DNA from: Amoebophrya sp. A120
Taxonomy: Eukaryota > Sar > Dinophyceae > Syndiniales > Amoebophryaceae
Direction: 5' to 3'
Assembly (NCBI GenBank): GCA_905178155.1
Contig: CAJINV010000020.1
Span: forward strand, 868,001-932,000
DNA length: 64,000 nucleotides
The notes beneath the pieces were generated by a model, which had not been told where the DNA came from, did no database searches, and worked only from the letters and a program-made list of their open reading frames with translations. Positions 34,401-46,196 of this stretch are shown piece after piece (within the stretch, counting starts at the first letter, position 1; every line of letters starts with the position of its first letter). A program made the translations under genes and the position numbers.

Positions 34401-36286
34401 GGCCAGATCCCCCAGTGGATTTCCGCGCGCAACACGACCGCAACTGCGAAAAAGGGCGACCAAGCGAATGTCGGGTCGTTTTGCTTGCGAGCTTTTTCCA
34501 AAAGAATATACCACGTGGAGATGGACGAAGATGAGGGCGGCGATGGTTCTTTCGCGGCAGTACCAGTAGCTGTGGCAACAGTAGTTGTAGCAGGAAAATT
34601 GGTTGTTTTTGATGGATCCCGTCCTCCCGCACCACCAGCTAATCCTTCGCCTTGTGCTTGTCCAAAAAAAATCCGGTTTAGCCTGGCTGCGCGGTTCGCC
34701 TGCGCCCACAACGAATCGTAGTAGTCCGCGAACGCGTGGAAGCGCGGTGATGGAGGCGACGCGTAGGTCACGATTTCCCTCCTGCCTGTGTCGCCCAGAA
34801 TGCCGCTGCGAAACGTCGTCTGCCCGGGGTGCGTTCTATCGTCTTCGCTGAGAAACAGTCTGCCGAACCTGGACGGGTATCCCGCAAGAAACAGCGCGTA
34901 GTTGCTGCATCGGAGCCTGGTGTGGGTCACATCCAACGAACCGTACGACGCGTGCATGACACTGGAGAACCGATCTGCGGTCAAGTGTTCCATGCATCTT
35001 CTCGGGTGCTCCTCGGTCACATTGGCGCCGCGGGTGTGAATCGACCCCTTCACGTGGTGGCGGTCCTGGGACACCTTGCCGTGGGTGATCAACTCTGCGA
35101 AAAGCGCTAAATGCGCAGCGATGTTCCACCGAAGGCGGCGGACGAGAAAGGAGAAAAACCGGTCCTCCGCGGAGTTTAAATTCGCGTACAATGCGTGATC
35201 GGACTTCTCCGCGAAAAATTCCGGCCACTCGTTGACCAACGTCATTTGACTGTTGTCTCGCCTCGGGTCCAGAAGGTTTCTGGAGGTGAGCAGGGTGACC
35301 AACACCCAAAACTTCCACAAACAGGCGCGTGCGGGGGGAAGAACGATGTTGGCAGAAGCGGGTTTTGAGCGATCCTGTGGTCCCAGAAAGATTGACTCCA
35401 CCGACCCGGGAACAAGGGCGCGCGCAATGGTTTCCTGGTCCATCTGCAAAGCCTGCTCGTCGCTACTTGGGATTGCTACTGTGGTCGGATTTTTGGCATT
35501 GGCTGCAACTCCATGATCTTCGCTGTTGCTAACGTAGTTTTCTGCAGGATCGTTGCCAGGTTCACCAGCGATATTACCCTGCTGCCCAGTTGTTGTCGTC
35601 TGCAGCTCGTCCGTCTGTCGTTTTTGTTCCACCTGTGTTCTCGCGTCCTTCTCCGCAGCCAGGTCGCTTGCGAGTTTTCCGCCCGTCTCCTGGATCTCCT
35701 CCTTGTAGAATTTTCGGTCCGCCGCAACCGCGAGCCGCCAGAACGTGCTGATCAGGGTTTTGTTGCGGAACACGAAGTCGAGCTCCGCAAGCGCGGCCCC
35801 GAACAATGTTGTGCGGCTGAGGGTCCTGACATACTCGGTTTCGCGGAAAGCCAGTAGGTTTTCCGCGGTGAAGTGAGTTGTTGTTTCCGGCTGAAGTAGT
35901 AGATCTTGTGGGCCCGAATCGGAATCGTCAGCACCTTTGTCCCCTACCTTTTTACCAGTGTTCTTCTTCAATACTTTGTTCAGTTTCTTCTCGGCCTTGG
36001 TTAGCGGTATCCGTCGGCTTAACCCCAGTTGCTTCTCGACCTCGGGTTGCGGGGTTCCGGTGACTTCGCTCTCGAAAATATCCGTCGCATCGAAGTAGGC
36101 GTTCAGCGTGTGCCAGTGGCCCAGGGGAATCTCCCGAATTACTTTGGGGCAGAAATTCATCTGCGGTGGTGGTTTTGCAGCTCGCGCTAGCGTCGTGGTC
36201 GTGCAGCTTCCATGGAACAACCAGACGAGGAAAAGCAAGAACCAACTGGCACGCAGTTTGCAACGAGCGAGCAGAGAGGTCAACAT
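31420..36286 (-). CDS. Large secreted protein with FkbM-type methyltransferase region, 1460 residues
   Basis: Four exons after removal of introners 33114-33269, 32889-33050 and 32452-32602 give 1461 codons. The N-terminus MLTSLLARCKLRASWFLLFLVWLFHGSC is a clear signal peptide or anchor. About 950 residues of unrecognised sequence follow, with a VRDFSS-like absence of motifs but long conserved-looking helical stretches and a Cys-containing end. Around residues 980-1110 is a SAM-methyltransferase-like core: IYVEIGVGSGHECNTRYWR, then WDGVMIDTLYDSPG restored only by splicing, then FDLLSIDVDGRDWHFLRAIL and YRPRVIIVERFN. That order fits the FkbM family. The C-terminal 350 residues include two more conserved blocks (GMAAALWIDSMGSS and FGYDLVYWGSVDLVFVRRSS) that also fit this fold. 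Substrate unknown; lumenal or secreted location inferred. Confidence 0.8.
32452..32602. mobile_element. Introner element, family F1
   Basis: Ends AATCCTCTCCAAAAGCATTG and ...TTTTGCAATGCATA; the first T of the expected TAT is mutated. TGCTC is duplicated exactly at 32447-32451 and 32603-32607. Removal joins ...NKFGIEQ to RRYAKTVE. Confidence 0.9.
32889..33050. mobile_element. Introner element, family F1
   Basis: Ends TATCCATTGCAAAAGTATCG and ...GGTTTTGCAATGCATA. The flanks CTTGT and CTCGT differ at one base. Removal joins ...LHLVDE to HNLVEILQ in frame. Confidence 0.88.
33114..33269. mobile_element. Introner element, singleton with TAACGTTAAC arms
   Basis: Ends TATCACACCAAAAAGTGTAT and ...CACTTTTTTGCTTGATA; the arms contain AACGTTAAC. 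ATGAC is duplicated exactly at 33109-33113 and 33270-33274. Removal joins the methyltransferase motif ...VRGWDGVM to IDTLYDSP. Confidence 0.93.
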
Positions 36287-36821
36287 GATATCGGTGAAAA
36301 CGAAAACTAAACTACAGAAAATATCAGACGCTCTATCTCTCTCACCCTGACGGCACCTAATATGAGCCGTCGTATTTTCATCTTCACAGGTGCGATATTG
36401 ACAGAATTATGTAAGTAAGTACCCGTGTCCGTGTGGTTCTCTCTTTTCAAGCAATGCTTTGATAAAATCGACCTGCTGGTGTAAAAGAAGCGAATTGCAC
36501 TACAGCAAAAGAAGAAAATCGCCACCTCGGCCGGGCCGCGCCGGCACTCGCTTAACATGGATTCTTGGTTTTCTGATTTAATTCACTGCTTCCGGGAGGA
36601 TAGCCAAAAAGAAAAACGCCTTCGAAGATGATCTTCGGTCATAGTCATGTTCTTTTCTAAATCGTCTTTATGTATGGGGCTGCACCAACATTCGAGAAGT
36701 ACATGAGGGAAAAACTCTTTCAATGTATCATAGTGTTGCTATGTTATGTCCGTATATTTTTTCACTAGATTTTTTTTGCTTTTCTAGTACACAACGAGGA
36801 CGCAGACCACGCACACGTATT
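36287..36821. other. Intergenic spacer
   Basis: About 535 bp between the methyltransferase start and the PCH2 stop. No gene or element recognised. Confidence 0.45.
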
Positions 36822-39800
36822 TCACTTCCCTCCGCCGCCGCCCATCTCCGCAACATTGAGCACTTTTTCCTCGTAAAACCGGTGCAGCACCTTCACAAGC
36901 GAATTTATGTACACTGCAAACTCCACTTTCCGATCCTCGGCAATTTTCGGTTTTGCCTCCGTGTACGCCTTGCTCAGCAACTTCGTCAGCCTCCGGGCGG
37001 ACAACTCCTTGCACCGGGTGGCACAAAGAACATTAGGAGTCGTCGCGCTGGAAGTAGATAAGCGACGCGACTCGGATTGCAGATGCTGTTTCTGTTGCTG
37101 ATACGACACCAATCCGCTGCTTTTCATCGCGAAAGAAGTACAACTAGAAGAGGCTAGAAGTTCATTCCCTTCGTTCTTCTTACCCCTTGTCTGTTCTTTC
37201 CACAGCAAGCCCAATTCCTCTGCGTCAACGCCAGTCTTTGCTACCACAAAGTCCACCATTTTTCTCTTCTGCGCGTCCAGCATGTTGGCGACGTGCGATT
37301 TTAATTTCGTGGAAATCGGTGAGAGCAAGTTGTTCACGGTCTTGGCTGCGGGCGTATCCTTCAAATTTTCTAGAACATGATTTGGTCGTGGGGAGAAGAG
37401 AAGTTGTTTCGGGGAAAGTACCCAACGGTCTGAGAGTTTGGTTTCAGTTTCTGTTGACGAGGGGGTTGAGGGTGAAGAGGTGGAAGAAGAGGTCGGGGCC
37501 GGAAGAAGAGGTGTTGACGCTGCCGGCACAGCACTTACACTTAGACGTTGAAACAGAAGACCACCGCCCGCGAAAATGGGTCCAGAACTAGATCCTGTTG
37601 CTGCCGCCTCGGGTAGTTCTTCAGCAGAAGTTCCGGTTGTCGTGGTTCGTGTTGTCGGGGCTGCAGCGGTCGTATTCTTTTCGCTCGTCATCCCAGATTT
37701 ATCTTGACCCGAACCATGAGACACGATTGCAGCTGCTACATCTCCTTTTGCAGATGCACAACCGGTTACAGCTTCACTGCTGTCGAGTTCTTTTTCTTGG
37801 GCTTTCGAAGAAGTCTTTCGCGCTATCGTCGTGCTTTCATTTTGTACTTCTTGTAACAGGTATTGCACTTCTACATCGGCGCCGAAAAATGGGCGGAGCG
37901 CGGCCAAAACCTGGCTTGTTATCAGCTCCGGGAGTGGCTTCCTACCTGTAGTAGTATCGAGTTAAATCTGTTTAGCTCACGACGCTTTACCCGTTGTGCA
38001 ACTCGTTTTGCAAGAGATCAAGTGCCGACGTGCCAACATCCTCTAAAGGTGATGGAGCTTCTAAATGATTGTTCATTCCAGCAGGTTTCGGTTCAATATA
38101 CCAACATGTTTCTGCTTCTCTTTCGGCGTGGTCCTATCTTCTTCCCCGTTCGGCCCTCGACGCGGCTTCACAGCGTCGATGATCACACCTTTCTGCCTCA
38201 ATTCCTGCACACCGTTGGTCACGTATGAGAGTGAACAACCCCCCCTCCCCCTCATTTGTGTAGTTGCATGAACAGCAACACAAGCGCTGCCGAAGATGCA
38301 GCTTCTGCATGGCAAGTTCCTAGAGGATTGTAGCGCTGTTTTGGCATCCGAAAGCTGTCATGCCAACAGTGCCAAGAGCCAAAGGGTGGATTGGGTATTT
38401 TGCATGACAAATGAGGGGAGGGGTAGTTGTGCACTGTCATATCACAATTTTCAAACACGCCCGTAAACTCGGGGGCGGGATCTCTTTGATATAGTCACAC
38501 CGGTCGAGAAACGCCGGGTCCAGAACTTCCTTCACAAATAAGAGTGCACAACTCCCCCTCCCCCTCATTTGTGATGCAAAAAGCCAAATCCACATCTTGT
38601 CTGTATCAATCTGTAAGTACAGTTCGCATGACAAATTTTGGAACCACAAACAGCACTACAATCCGTTTTAGATTTGTCATGCGCAGGCTCCATTTGAGCT
38701 TGTGTCTGTATTGCTGCTCATACCATACAAATGAGGGGGAGGAGGACGAGTTGTGCAATCTCATATCACATTGGACGTCGCCAAAACAAAAATGTTGTGG
38801 AACCGCCGCGCCCGGTCGAGCTGCGTCAGCACCGCGTTCACGGCCCGCATGCCGTCGGTCGGCTCCGACGCCCCCAAAGTTTTCGTCCGACTGATACACA
38901 AGGACTCCACTTCGTCTAGTAGGATGAAAAATGCGGTTTTTTTCTGGCTTTCCTGTCCGGCGAAATTCACGATGGCTTCGAACAGCCGGGTGACAATTTT
39001 TCCGGATTCGGAAAACCACTTGCTCATCAGAGAGTGCGCGTCCACCTCGATTAGTTGCGCGGATTTAAACCCGAGCTTCTCGCTCCGTATTGCGAGCTTC
39101 TGCGCCAACGCCTTACAGAGGGAAGTTTTGCCCGTGCCCGGTGGGCCGTGGAAGAGAAACACTTTGTTCTGCGGGACCAAGTTCGGGTCGATCTTCTTCT
39201 GGGACAAAGACATCGCGCAATAGAGCGCTTCCAGCAGCTCGTGCTTCAACGCGTCGAGCTTATTGCTCGGTGGACTTGGGGGCCCTCGCTGTAGTTCTTG
39301 CGGACCCCCAAGAACATCAGACCTCGACTTCTGAGTAGCACCAGCGACAAAACTATCGTCTCCAAACTGCAAGGACTCCCAAACGCCCTCGAAAAACTCG
39401 TGCGGCAACCGCCAGCATCGCAAGGGCGGCAGCGTGATTTCGTCGTTCTGTTCTCCACTCGTGTTAAAATCGAGGAAGAGCGGGTCGGGATTTCCTTTTT
39501 CACATTGGTAGCAATGCACCACGAGCTCCGGCGTGAAGTCCGCAACCTGGTTCGGGCAGGAGAGCAAGCCCAGATCGAGTTCGTCGTCTCGTTCCACCAA
39601 AACCTTCTTCATATACGGGACCAAATGGTCCCCCGCCACATAGACCCGTTCGGCGATTTCTCGTTCGGCTTCGGGTTTCGTCTGGTCTTTCGCTTCCGCG
39701 AAATAGTACGGCCGGTGCTGTCGGTACAGCGTGTAAAAATCGAGGCTCGTCACCGAATTTGGCTTGGTTAAGTCGGATAGCAAGGGCCGCCGACAGAAGA

Positions 39801-39894
39801 TGGGGAAGAAGGCGTCAACGAAGCAATTTTCTCGCTGTTTCACCGTGTCAATCATGCAACGAGGGTCAATCGAGACCTCGAAAACGACAACCAT
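36822..39894 (-). CDS. PCH2: PCH2/TRIP13 AAA+ ATPase with long C-terminal insertion, 819 residues
   Basis: A HORMA-remodelling AAA+ ATPase of meiosis and the spindle checkpoint. The ATG is at 39894. Two introners (38537-38765, 38224-38441) and one 156-nt GT-AG intron (37946-38101; TTG|GTATAT...ACAG|GTAGGA) are removed to give 820 codons. An N-terminal domain is followed by LPHEFFEGVWESLQFGDD, Walker A HGPPGTGKTSLCKAL near residue 248, Walker B FFILLDEVESL (the DEVESL form is typical of PCH2), and sensor region NIFVLATSNV|KEVLDPAFLDRCD, where the first element sits. The lid starts ACLKIVTNGVQELRQKGVI and ends KELSARRLTKLLSKAYTEAK. In between lie about 270 residues of Ser/Thr-rich low complexity, making the protein nearly twice the usual roughly 430 residues. 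Confidence 0.93.
38224..38441. mobile_element. Introner element, family F4
   Basis: Ends TATGAGAGTGAACAACCCCC and ...TTGTGCACTGTCATA. The flanks TCACG and TCACA differ at one base. Removal joins ...ACLKIV to TNGVQELRQ in frame. Confidence 0.9.
38537..38765. mobile_element. Introner element, family F4
   Basis: Ends AATAAGAGTGCACAACTCCC and ...TTGTGCAATCTCATA; the first T is mutated to A. TCACA is duplicated exactly at 38532-38536 and 38766-38770. Removal restores the PCH2 motif ATSNVKEVLDPAFLDR. Confidence 0.94.
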
Positions 39895-40479
39895 TTTGTC
39901 TATTTACCCTCTGGATCTGGCTTCAATGGCTCCGCTTGATTACATCAAACTCAAAGCAAAAACTACCCGCCAATATGATTCTTTCTTCTATACACTCTTA
40001 AAAATCCTCGCGTCGTGTAAGTATGTCGCCCACATTGCCGATGTACTTCTGATGTAGTCCCACATACTCACATCCCGGGAAAAAAAAAGCTAACCACACC
40101 TTGCTAGCTCACGACTTGAATTCTGATATAGCAATTCTAAATTTATTGTTTGAGAACCAGAGCACGTTGATCCACCAAGCGTCCTAGTCGCACGGAAAAA
40201 AGATCCTTTTTGTTAGCCCGATAAAGGAAGAAGCCAGCACCGCAAGCCACGATGGCAGAGAAATGTTGCAGATGATGCAACCACAAACCAGTTCAAATTT
40301 GATGGTACCCGGCCCCATGCCTATTGAAACGAACACCGCTGCCAGAGCGCGCACTTGGGGGCTTCTGACTACGTGCCCCCGCTGCCGTTGCGAGGCGGAA
40401 GACATCAAGGAGGTAGGTAACAATAGTGGTTGCGGCTCGACCTCGGCCTCGCGCTGCTTCCCTTCAAAGGGAATCCGTT
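39895..40479. other. Intergenic region with possible plus-strand exon
   Basis: Between the PCH2 start and GC island 2. It contains the possible exon listed at 40263-40412; otherwise nothing is recognised. Confidence 0.4.
40263..40412 (+). CDS. Possible short exon with a CxxC knuckle (plus strand)
   Basis: The frame starts MLQMMQPQTSSNLMVPGP and reaches LLTTCPRCRCEAEDIKE, then a donor-like AAGGAG|GTAGGTAA directly before GC island 2. The CPRC knuckle superficially recalls the first half of LITAF-type zinc ribbons, but no second half was found downstream. It parallels the Cys-rich frame before GC island 1. It could be chance. Confidence 0.3.
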
Positions 40480-42130
40480 CCCATGTGCTGACAGACTATG
40501 ACAGACGACGAGCTGGTGCTTGCCGCGAAAAGGGCGGCGCGCGCGCGCCCGCGGGCAACGAACTGCGGCAGGCGACTAACTGCTTTGGGGCGGCGCGCGT
40601 GCGCACTGTCCGCGCGATTGATTAGACTGGCTGGCACGGTGCCACGCGCTAGGCCGACGGGGGTGGGGCTGCGCGCCCGCGTGCCTTGTCTGTGACTCGG
40701 CGGCCCCGCGCGCCCGCGATAGACCGAAGCACCTGCCCGGCCAAGGATGAAAATAAGGAAGGGCCCGAGCGGCCCTCCGGGGCCAACCATACTGGAAGAG
40801 GGGGCCCCGCTTGCCGCCCCGTCCCCCCCCGGATAGTTGGGGGGCTTGCCAATAAGCAGCACGAGGCGGGCCGCGCGGCCTGCAGGCCCGCCCCCGCCCA
40901 ACCCCATTGCGTGCCGTCGCATGCCGGGCGCCCCGCCATGCCCTTGCTTCGTTCGCGAGGGCGGCGGGCGATTTTCCCCGAAGTAGAGGCAGGACCTCGC
41001 CGGCCGCCGCCTGCGCTCTCCTTCACCGCCCGCCGGCGCGTCGCGGGTCCCCGCCCCCCCCCCCCCCCCCCGGCCTGCGGGGCGGCCCCCCGCAGCTACA
41101 TCGCACAGGCCCGGGGATTGCAGAAAAAACACAGACAAGGGGGGGGGCGCCGGCCCTTCAATATCGGCGCGCGACGATGTCGCGCGCCCAGGCGTGTTCT
41201 GATGGCCTCGGCTTTCGGGGAGATAGCCTTCCCCTGTTTTCGCCACGGTGCCGCGCGCCATGTTGATCTGCTTCGCTTCGCAATATCTGCGCTTCTCGAA
41301 TTTCGTCCGACTTTGCCCTAAGCATTGGGGGAACAAGTTCGCCCTGTTTTCTATCTCCTACAATTGCCGCCGAGTGGGCGCCGCGCCTTTTGTACACCAC
41401 GAAAATGCTCGCCGTCGGCTGGGTCTGTGTAGAACAAACCCAACAGAAACGCGGCGCATAGCCCGGAGCCGGGCCCATACGCTTTGCCTGCGCGTCGAAG
41501 GGAGGCGGCCAACGCGCGCCGCCGGTGCAGGAGCAAGAGGAGACGAACAACAGCGAAAACTGCGCGCGCCCGTACCTGGGAGGTTTCAAATTGGTCCTGT
41601 TCTGTCTACAGCCCCGCACCTCTTCCGCAACCCGTCCAACCGCTCGGCCCCGGCCGTTGCGCCGCTGGCGCTTCGGCGCGTCTTTGCGTAGGTAGCCGGA
41701 GGCGCCTAGGCCGGCGGGCGGGTGGAGTCTGAATCTCCCCCGGCGGCGCTTTCTCTCTGCTCGCGCCTTTCGCCCAGGGCTCCACACCGGCTTCCTGTCG
41801 CAACCAGTTCTGCTCCTTGCTTCAGAAGCATGCAAGGCAAACAAAGGCACGCCCCTAATTTGGGCGCCAGGAATAAAGTCAGGGCCGCGCCGCGGCCGCG
41901 CGCCGGCTTCCTTGCTTCGAACCTACGCGCCGGCCTTGTCCTCGCGCGCTGCCTTTGGCGCGGGCGGGCTTGTTTCTATAGTACACCGAACGAACAAAGA
42001 TGCCAAAAAAAAGGCACTTCGGCTGCGGTGGCTGAAGACGAGCGGGAACACGCCTTCTTGTTTGACAATACAAATCGGCCCGAGGCCAGGTTGGCAAAGT
42101 GACGTGGCACCAAGGCTGTGGCCATCTATC
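40480..42130. other. GC-rich island 2, no credible gene
   Basis: About 1.65 kb of very high GC with an 18-C run at 41054-41071. Frames are open on several strands at once (for example 40464-41336 and 41158-41850 minus, 40686-41321 plus) and are Arg/Ala/Gly/Pro low complexity. No RNA gene or domain recognised. I found no clear sequence match to island 1 by eye. Confidence 0.6.
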
Positions 42131-42169
42131 AACTCACGAAGGGCAGTCGCACCATCGCAGTATTAACTT

Positions 42170-44384
42170 TCAATCCGCCTCTTCTCCTTTCTTCAAATTT
42201 GTCTGTTCTAGTAGTGGCACGAGTTCCAAACACATTTTCTTGATGAACACCTGCAAGATGCAGTAGATCTCAAACGCGTCCTCATTGCGATGCTTCATCG
42301 TTCCCACTTTAACCCCTCGAACGTGGACCGCGTTGTTCACTTGGTCCAGCAAATTTCCTGCCGCCGGGTCGACTTGCATACTCAAGGACTGGTCGTGGCC
42401 GACTTTCTGGAAGTACACCCGGTCCCTCGCAGGTCGATTATACCGGATGTTCGCCGGAAACCGCACCCAGCGACTAGAAAATTTCTGCAGCTCTGGCTGC
42501 TTGATCGGCTTAGCCGAGGATTTTGCTTTCTGCGCTAAAGTCGACCTGCCGTGTGTCGCTCCAGAACTCGCTGAGCTTGTTCCGCCGGACTTGTTGTTGG
42601 GGTTTGTAGTTCCACCTCTAGAAGTAGAGGAGCCAGCTGGTCCTTCATCCGTCTCCTCTTCGGCTTTCAGCTTGTTCATCGTCCCCTCGCCATCTTCTAC
42701 CTCGCCGTGCTTGGCCCCGTCCCCGGGGATCCGTAGGCCGCCGGCTTGCTTGTCATTGATCTTCCGCATTTTCTCTTCGTACGCGCTAATGACGTGCTTC
42801 AGTTTGTACTTGCTCTTCAGCGCTTCTAGCAAGGCTGCAATCTCTGTGGCTTGGGAATTGGATTTGGCTGTGGACGAGCAGGAGGGTGGTCCTCCCACTC
42901 CTGTCCCCTGAAGATCCGACACCGAGAGGTCCTCTCTGGCCGCACTGTTGGTTCCGCGAGGACCTTCAGGCACTGGCAACCGCAAATTGCTGACCATTTT
43001 CGGACCCTGGGCGGCCTCGAGGTAGTGACAGAGCAAGGCACCCCAACAGTAGTCGCAGGATGGCACGGTGATGGTAAAGTGCAGCGACCCGTTCAGAGCA
43101 CCCTCGGAGTTCTCGGCTTCGTGAAGCAGGCCGCGTGGCATGTAGAGAATATCCCCGGCCTCCATGGTCACTTCGCCTACGTACCTGTCGTGAAGAAAGC
43201 AAATGCTTACTAACTTGAATTGGAGCATCCCCTCCATCACAGAAAGTTGCACCTACTTCTTGCACCTAGGGTGTGTGGTACTCAGGCCGCGCAACTACAT
43301 GCAGCCTTCATGCAACTATGTACCGTACGACTATATCTGTATATGTTGACAACTTTTATTCCTTACAATACCTGTCCTCTCCCAGGCATTTTTCCGGCAC
43401 TGGCTTCTTCTTCCCGAGCATTTCCTCCGTGTAAATTAACAGCGGGTCTGCCTGGTACAGATGCCATTTCTTCTTCCCCCAGACCTGGAGAATGAAAACA
43501 TCCTGGTCGTCGCTGTGTGGGCGGACGGCCTGCGAACCGGGTGGGGTCAAGTAGTACACGCAGAACACGTATCAATTGCAAAAGTGTCTGGGTCTGGAAG
43601 ATTGTGAGACCTGTCATTCCCGTTTTGCATGAGCCATGATGTCTGTGATGCATGCCCTAGCATCACAGATTCTTTGAGTGCTTCTGGATGCCAATTCCGC
43701 ATGACATCAAATGCCCTCTCCGCGTAGCAAAAATTACACTCCCTTTGCTGCTGCTGCAATACAGTTTTTTTTGGAGTCCAAATGCTGCAGCACAAGTTGC
43801 ATCCTTCCAGACCCAGACATTTTTGCATTTGATAACACGTGATGGAAGAACTTCTTCGCCAAGTGCTGACAAAACTTCAGTAGAGACTCGTCTAGTCTGT
43901 CCGCCTGGTTGTACACGAGCGACCCACCAGCCAGGTACCCCCGCACCGGGTCATCCCCGATCGAGTCTATCTCTCGCTGCTTCTGCGTCTTGATATTGTT
44001 GTTGCCTGCTCGAAGACTATCATGTTCGCACGATTTTTCGTGGACAAAGACACGGCAGTCCGGCCCCAGCATCCGGTTAACGAACCGGTCCACAGAAAAG
44101 TGCTCGGGGAAAAAGTTGTCCTGGACATCCCTCCAGTGCCGGTGCTTTTTCTCCCACGTGCTCTGCCAAAACTCTGGTGTGAGGATTTCCTTCTCGAAGA
44201 ATTCAAATTTGCTCGGATCCAGGGGCCGGCCGGAGGTGGAGGAGGAGGAGGAGGGCGTGGCGGTCGCGTGGCTGGTTGTGTTGCGACCCATGGTTCCTAA
44301 CTTTGAACTTCTTGTGTCACAAGTGAGGCAAGCGCAAGTAAGCGTAAGAACGAAGGGGTGCGGGCTGTGCTGCCATAGGGGCAT
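42170..44384 (-). CDS. JmjC-domain oxygenase, MINA/NO66-like, up to 585 residues
   Basis: A probable Fe(II)/2-oxoglutarate ribosomal or nucleolar hydroxylase. An introner (43570-43834) and a 187-nt GT-AG intron (43185-43371; GACAG|GTATTG...GACAG|GTACGT) are removed, giving 586 codons from the ATG at 44384; the ATG at 44291 (MGRNTTSH) may be the true start. Motifs in order: [18 protein letters not shown], typical of the domain entry; [20 protein letters not shown] with the HxD iron ligands; [15 protein letters not shown]; and [17 protein letters not shown] with the distal His, then SLHFTITV. This order matches the MINA53/NO66 group rather than histone demethylase JmjC proteins. The C-terminal half has a Lys/Glu-rich linker and a final helical domain ([17 protein letters not shown]), as in that group. 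Confidence 0.9.
43570..43834. mobile_element. Introner element, family F3
   Basis: Ends TATCAATTGCAAAAGTGTCT and ...TTTTTGCATTTGATA. ACACG is duplicated exactly at 43565-43569 and 43835-43839. Removal joins ...AKKFFHHV to FCVYYLTPP, just before the iron-binding motif. Confidence 0.94.
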
Positions 44385-44885
44385 ATAGGTAAGTGATCAA
44401 ATCTCAAAATTCAGCTACAATTTCTGCATCATCAACTTCGACGTTAATAAATGCGGGGAAAGGTGACAGGATCGGTGCTTGTTCTTCATTCTGTAGTATA
44501 CGAGAGCAGCAAATTTCTTCAACTTCATCGTCGATACCGTCCAGACGAACGGGTGTGAAAGAGTACGAATAGTGGAAACTACGGGAAGAACAAATTTGTA
44601 CGAGATGAAGCGGCCAACTGTAAAACAGAGCACCATATAGAAACGACCACTAGTGGGGGCGCAAGCAGCACCTCTACCGTGGCGGAGTTTCTTGGCCAGC
44701 TGAGAAGTTTGTTTATTGCTTGCTACCCGCTTGCAACATGTAGCCGCGTGGTTCTGGTGCATTTTCTTTTTTCTATACAATCTATAAACTCCTGCTTTAT
44801 AATGATTTGTATCAATTGTCGTGTTCATTTACGTAAATATAAAAGTGAAAATCAGTCTTCATCAGGCCTGTCCCGTTGTTTCGCT
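44385..44885. other. Intergenic spacer
   Basis: About 500 bp between the JmjC gene start and the SLC35 stop. No gene or repeat recognised. Confidence 0.45.
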
Positions 44886-46196
44886 TTACATCTGCTTCTT
44901 CGAAGCGTCCATTTTCATCGCATTCTTACTCCCGCCTCCTGTGGTACTCGTCCTACCACCGGTCAACGAACCGGCGTTTGCCGAAGAACCACCTCCACTA
45001 CCTTTCGGTGACGACGGTCCACTGTTTTTCGGCGATAGGGGTTTATTCCGCACAGAAGTAGGCGTGCTTGATCGCTGCATTTTCTTCCTGGAATTTTTCA
45101 GAATTTGGCTCTTCAGCTCCGTATAGTTGAAGAGCACCAAACTTACCAACACGATCGTCATCCCGGCTACTGACCGTATTGTTGGACTGTAGTGCACTGC
45201 GGGGTGGTTTGGTAAGAACACGCTCGCCAATATCCCCAGAACCGCGGAACAGAACATGCTGGCCCCGAACATGAACAGCTTGTGTAAGTTTCCGAGGTAG
45301 CGCATAACGTACCCCAGCGTGAGGCCGAGGAGAGCTTTGTTCCCACAATCCAGTACCGTGAAAACATTCCACCCGCGGAAAAGGAAGAGCTCGGGGATTT
45401 TGAAATCTTCAACGCGTGTTTGGGGCAGGCTAGTTTTGATACTATTTGAAGAATCTGGTGAAGCCGACGCTGTAATTCCTGAAGTGTTGTACATGTAGAT
45501 GCCGTTGTTGACGACCAACCCTCCGATATACATCGCTGCGCTCGCCACGTGTACACTCTGCTTCGCATCTCGTCTGTAGACGTATTCGCAGTAAATCGAC
45601 GCCCCCGCCGAGCAGAGGCAATAGAAAAACGCGAGCGCAAAGCCCGTGGGTGTACAGAAGGTCTTGGTGGTCTTCTGACTGTGGTCTGAAGAAGATTTTT
45701 CATCATCTGCCATCGCTTTCACCTTCTCTTGCTCTCCGCTGCTGACGGCAATGGCGCTGCCCGCGGTCAGGAGAAGCAGCGCAAACCACTGCCTAGGCTC
45801 CAGGTGTTTTCGAAACACGACCCACCAAACTAGACTGGTCACAAGAATTTTGTTTTGCAGCAGGACCTGCTGCGTCACACCATCCATATGGTTTGCGAGT
45901 ATGATGTCCAAATTGTTGTTTATCGCGTACAAAACGGTGGGCACCATGAAACTCAAAATCTCCTTCGCCATCATTTTGGTGAAGAGTTTTTCCCGGCACA
46001 TCCGCAGCAGCGATTTGTTCGTTTCCCGGAAGAGAAACAACAAACTCAGGAACAATTTGCCCAACTCCGCAAAGAAAACCACGCTGGCGGCATCGAAGGC
46101 GAAATCTGTTTTTCCAACCTTGGCGAGGTTGGGTAGGAAGCTGAGCAGAGAATACGTAACCGAGCCAGCAACGAACAACGCGACTTGGAACAACAT
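44886..46196 (-). CDS. SLC35-type nucleotide-sugar transporter, 436 residues, intronless
   Basis: A single uninterrupted frame from ATG 46196. About ten hydrophobic spans are visible, beginning MLFQVALFVAGSVTYSLLSF. Typical SLC35A-like stretches include FFAELGKLFLSLLFLFRE, FMVPTVLYAINNNLDIILAN, VLLQNKILVTSLVWWVVFRK, RQWFALLLLTAGSAIAVSSG and AGASIYCEYVYRR. The C-terminal half has LGNLHKLFMFGASMFCSAVL and MTIVLVSLVLFNY, then a Ser/Gly-rich cytosolic tail. It likely moves UDP- or CMP-sugars across the Golgi or ER membrane; the sugar cannot be told. It contains no introner, which is unusual for its neighbours. Confidence 0.9.
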   Translation of the reverse strand: MLFQVALFVAGSVTYSLLSFLPNLAKVGKTDFAFDAASVVFFAELGKLFLSLLFLFRETNKSLLRMCREKLFTKMMAKEILSFMVPTVLYAINNNLDIILANHMDGVTQQVLLQNKILVTSLVWWVVFRKHLEPRQWFALLLLTAGSAIAVSSGEQEKVKAMADDEKSSSDHSQKTTKTFCTPTGFALAFFYCLCSAGASIYCEYVYRRDAKQSVHVASAAMYIGGLVVNNGIYMYNTSGITASASPDSSNSIKTSLPQTRVEDFKIPELFLFRGWNVFTVLDCGNKALLGLTLGYVMRYLGNLHKLFMFGASMFCSAVLGILASVFLPNHPAVHYSPTIRSVAGMTIVLVSLVLFNYTELKSQILKNSRKKMQRSSTPTSVRNKPLSPKNSGPSSPKGSGGGSSANAGSLTGGRTSTTGGGSKNAMKMDASKKQM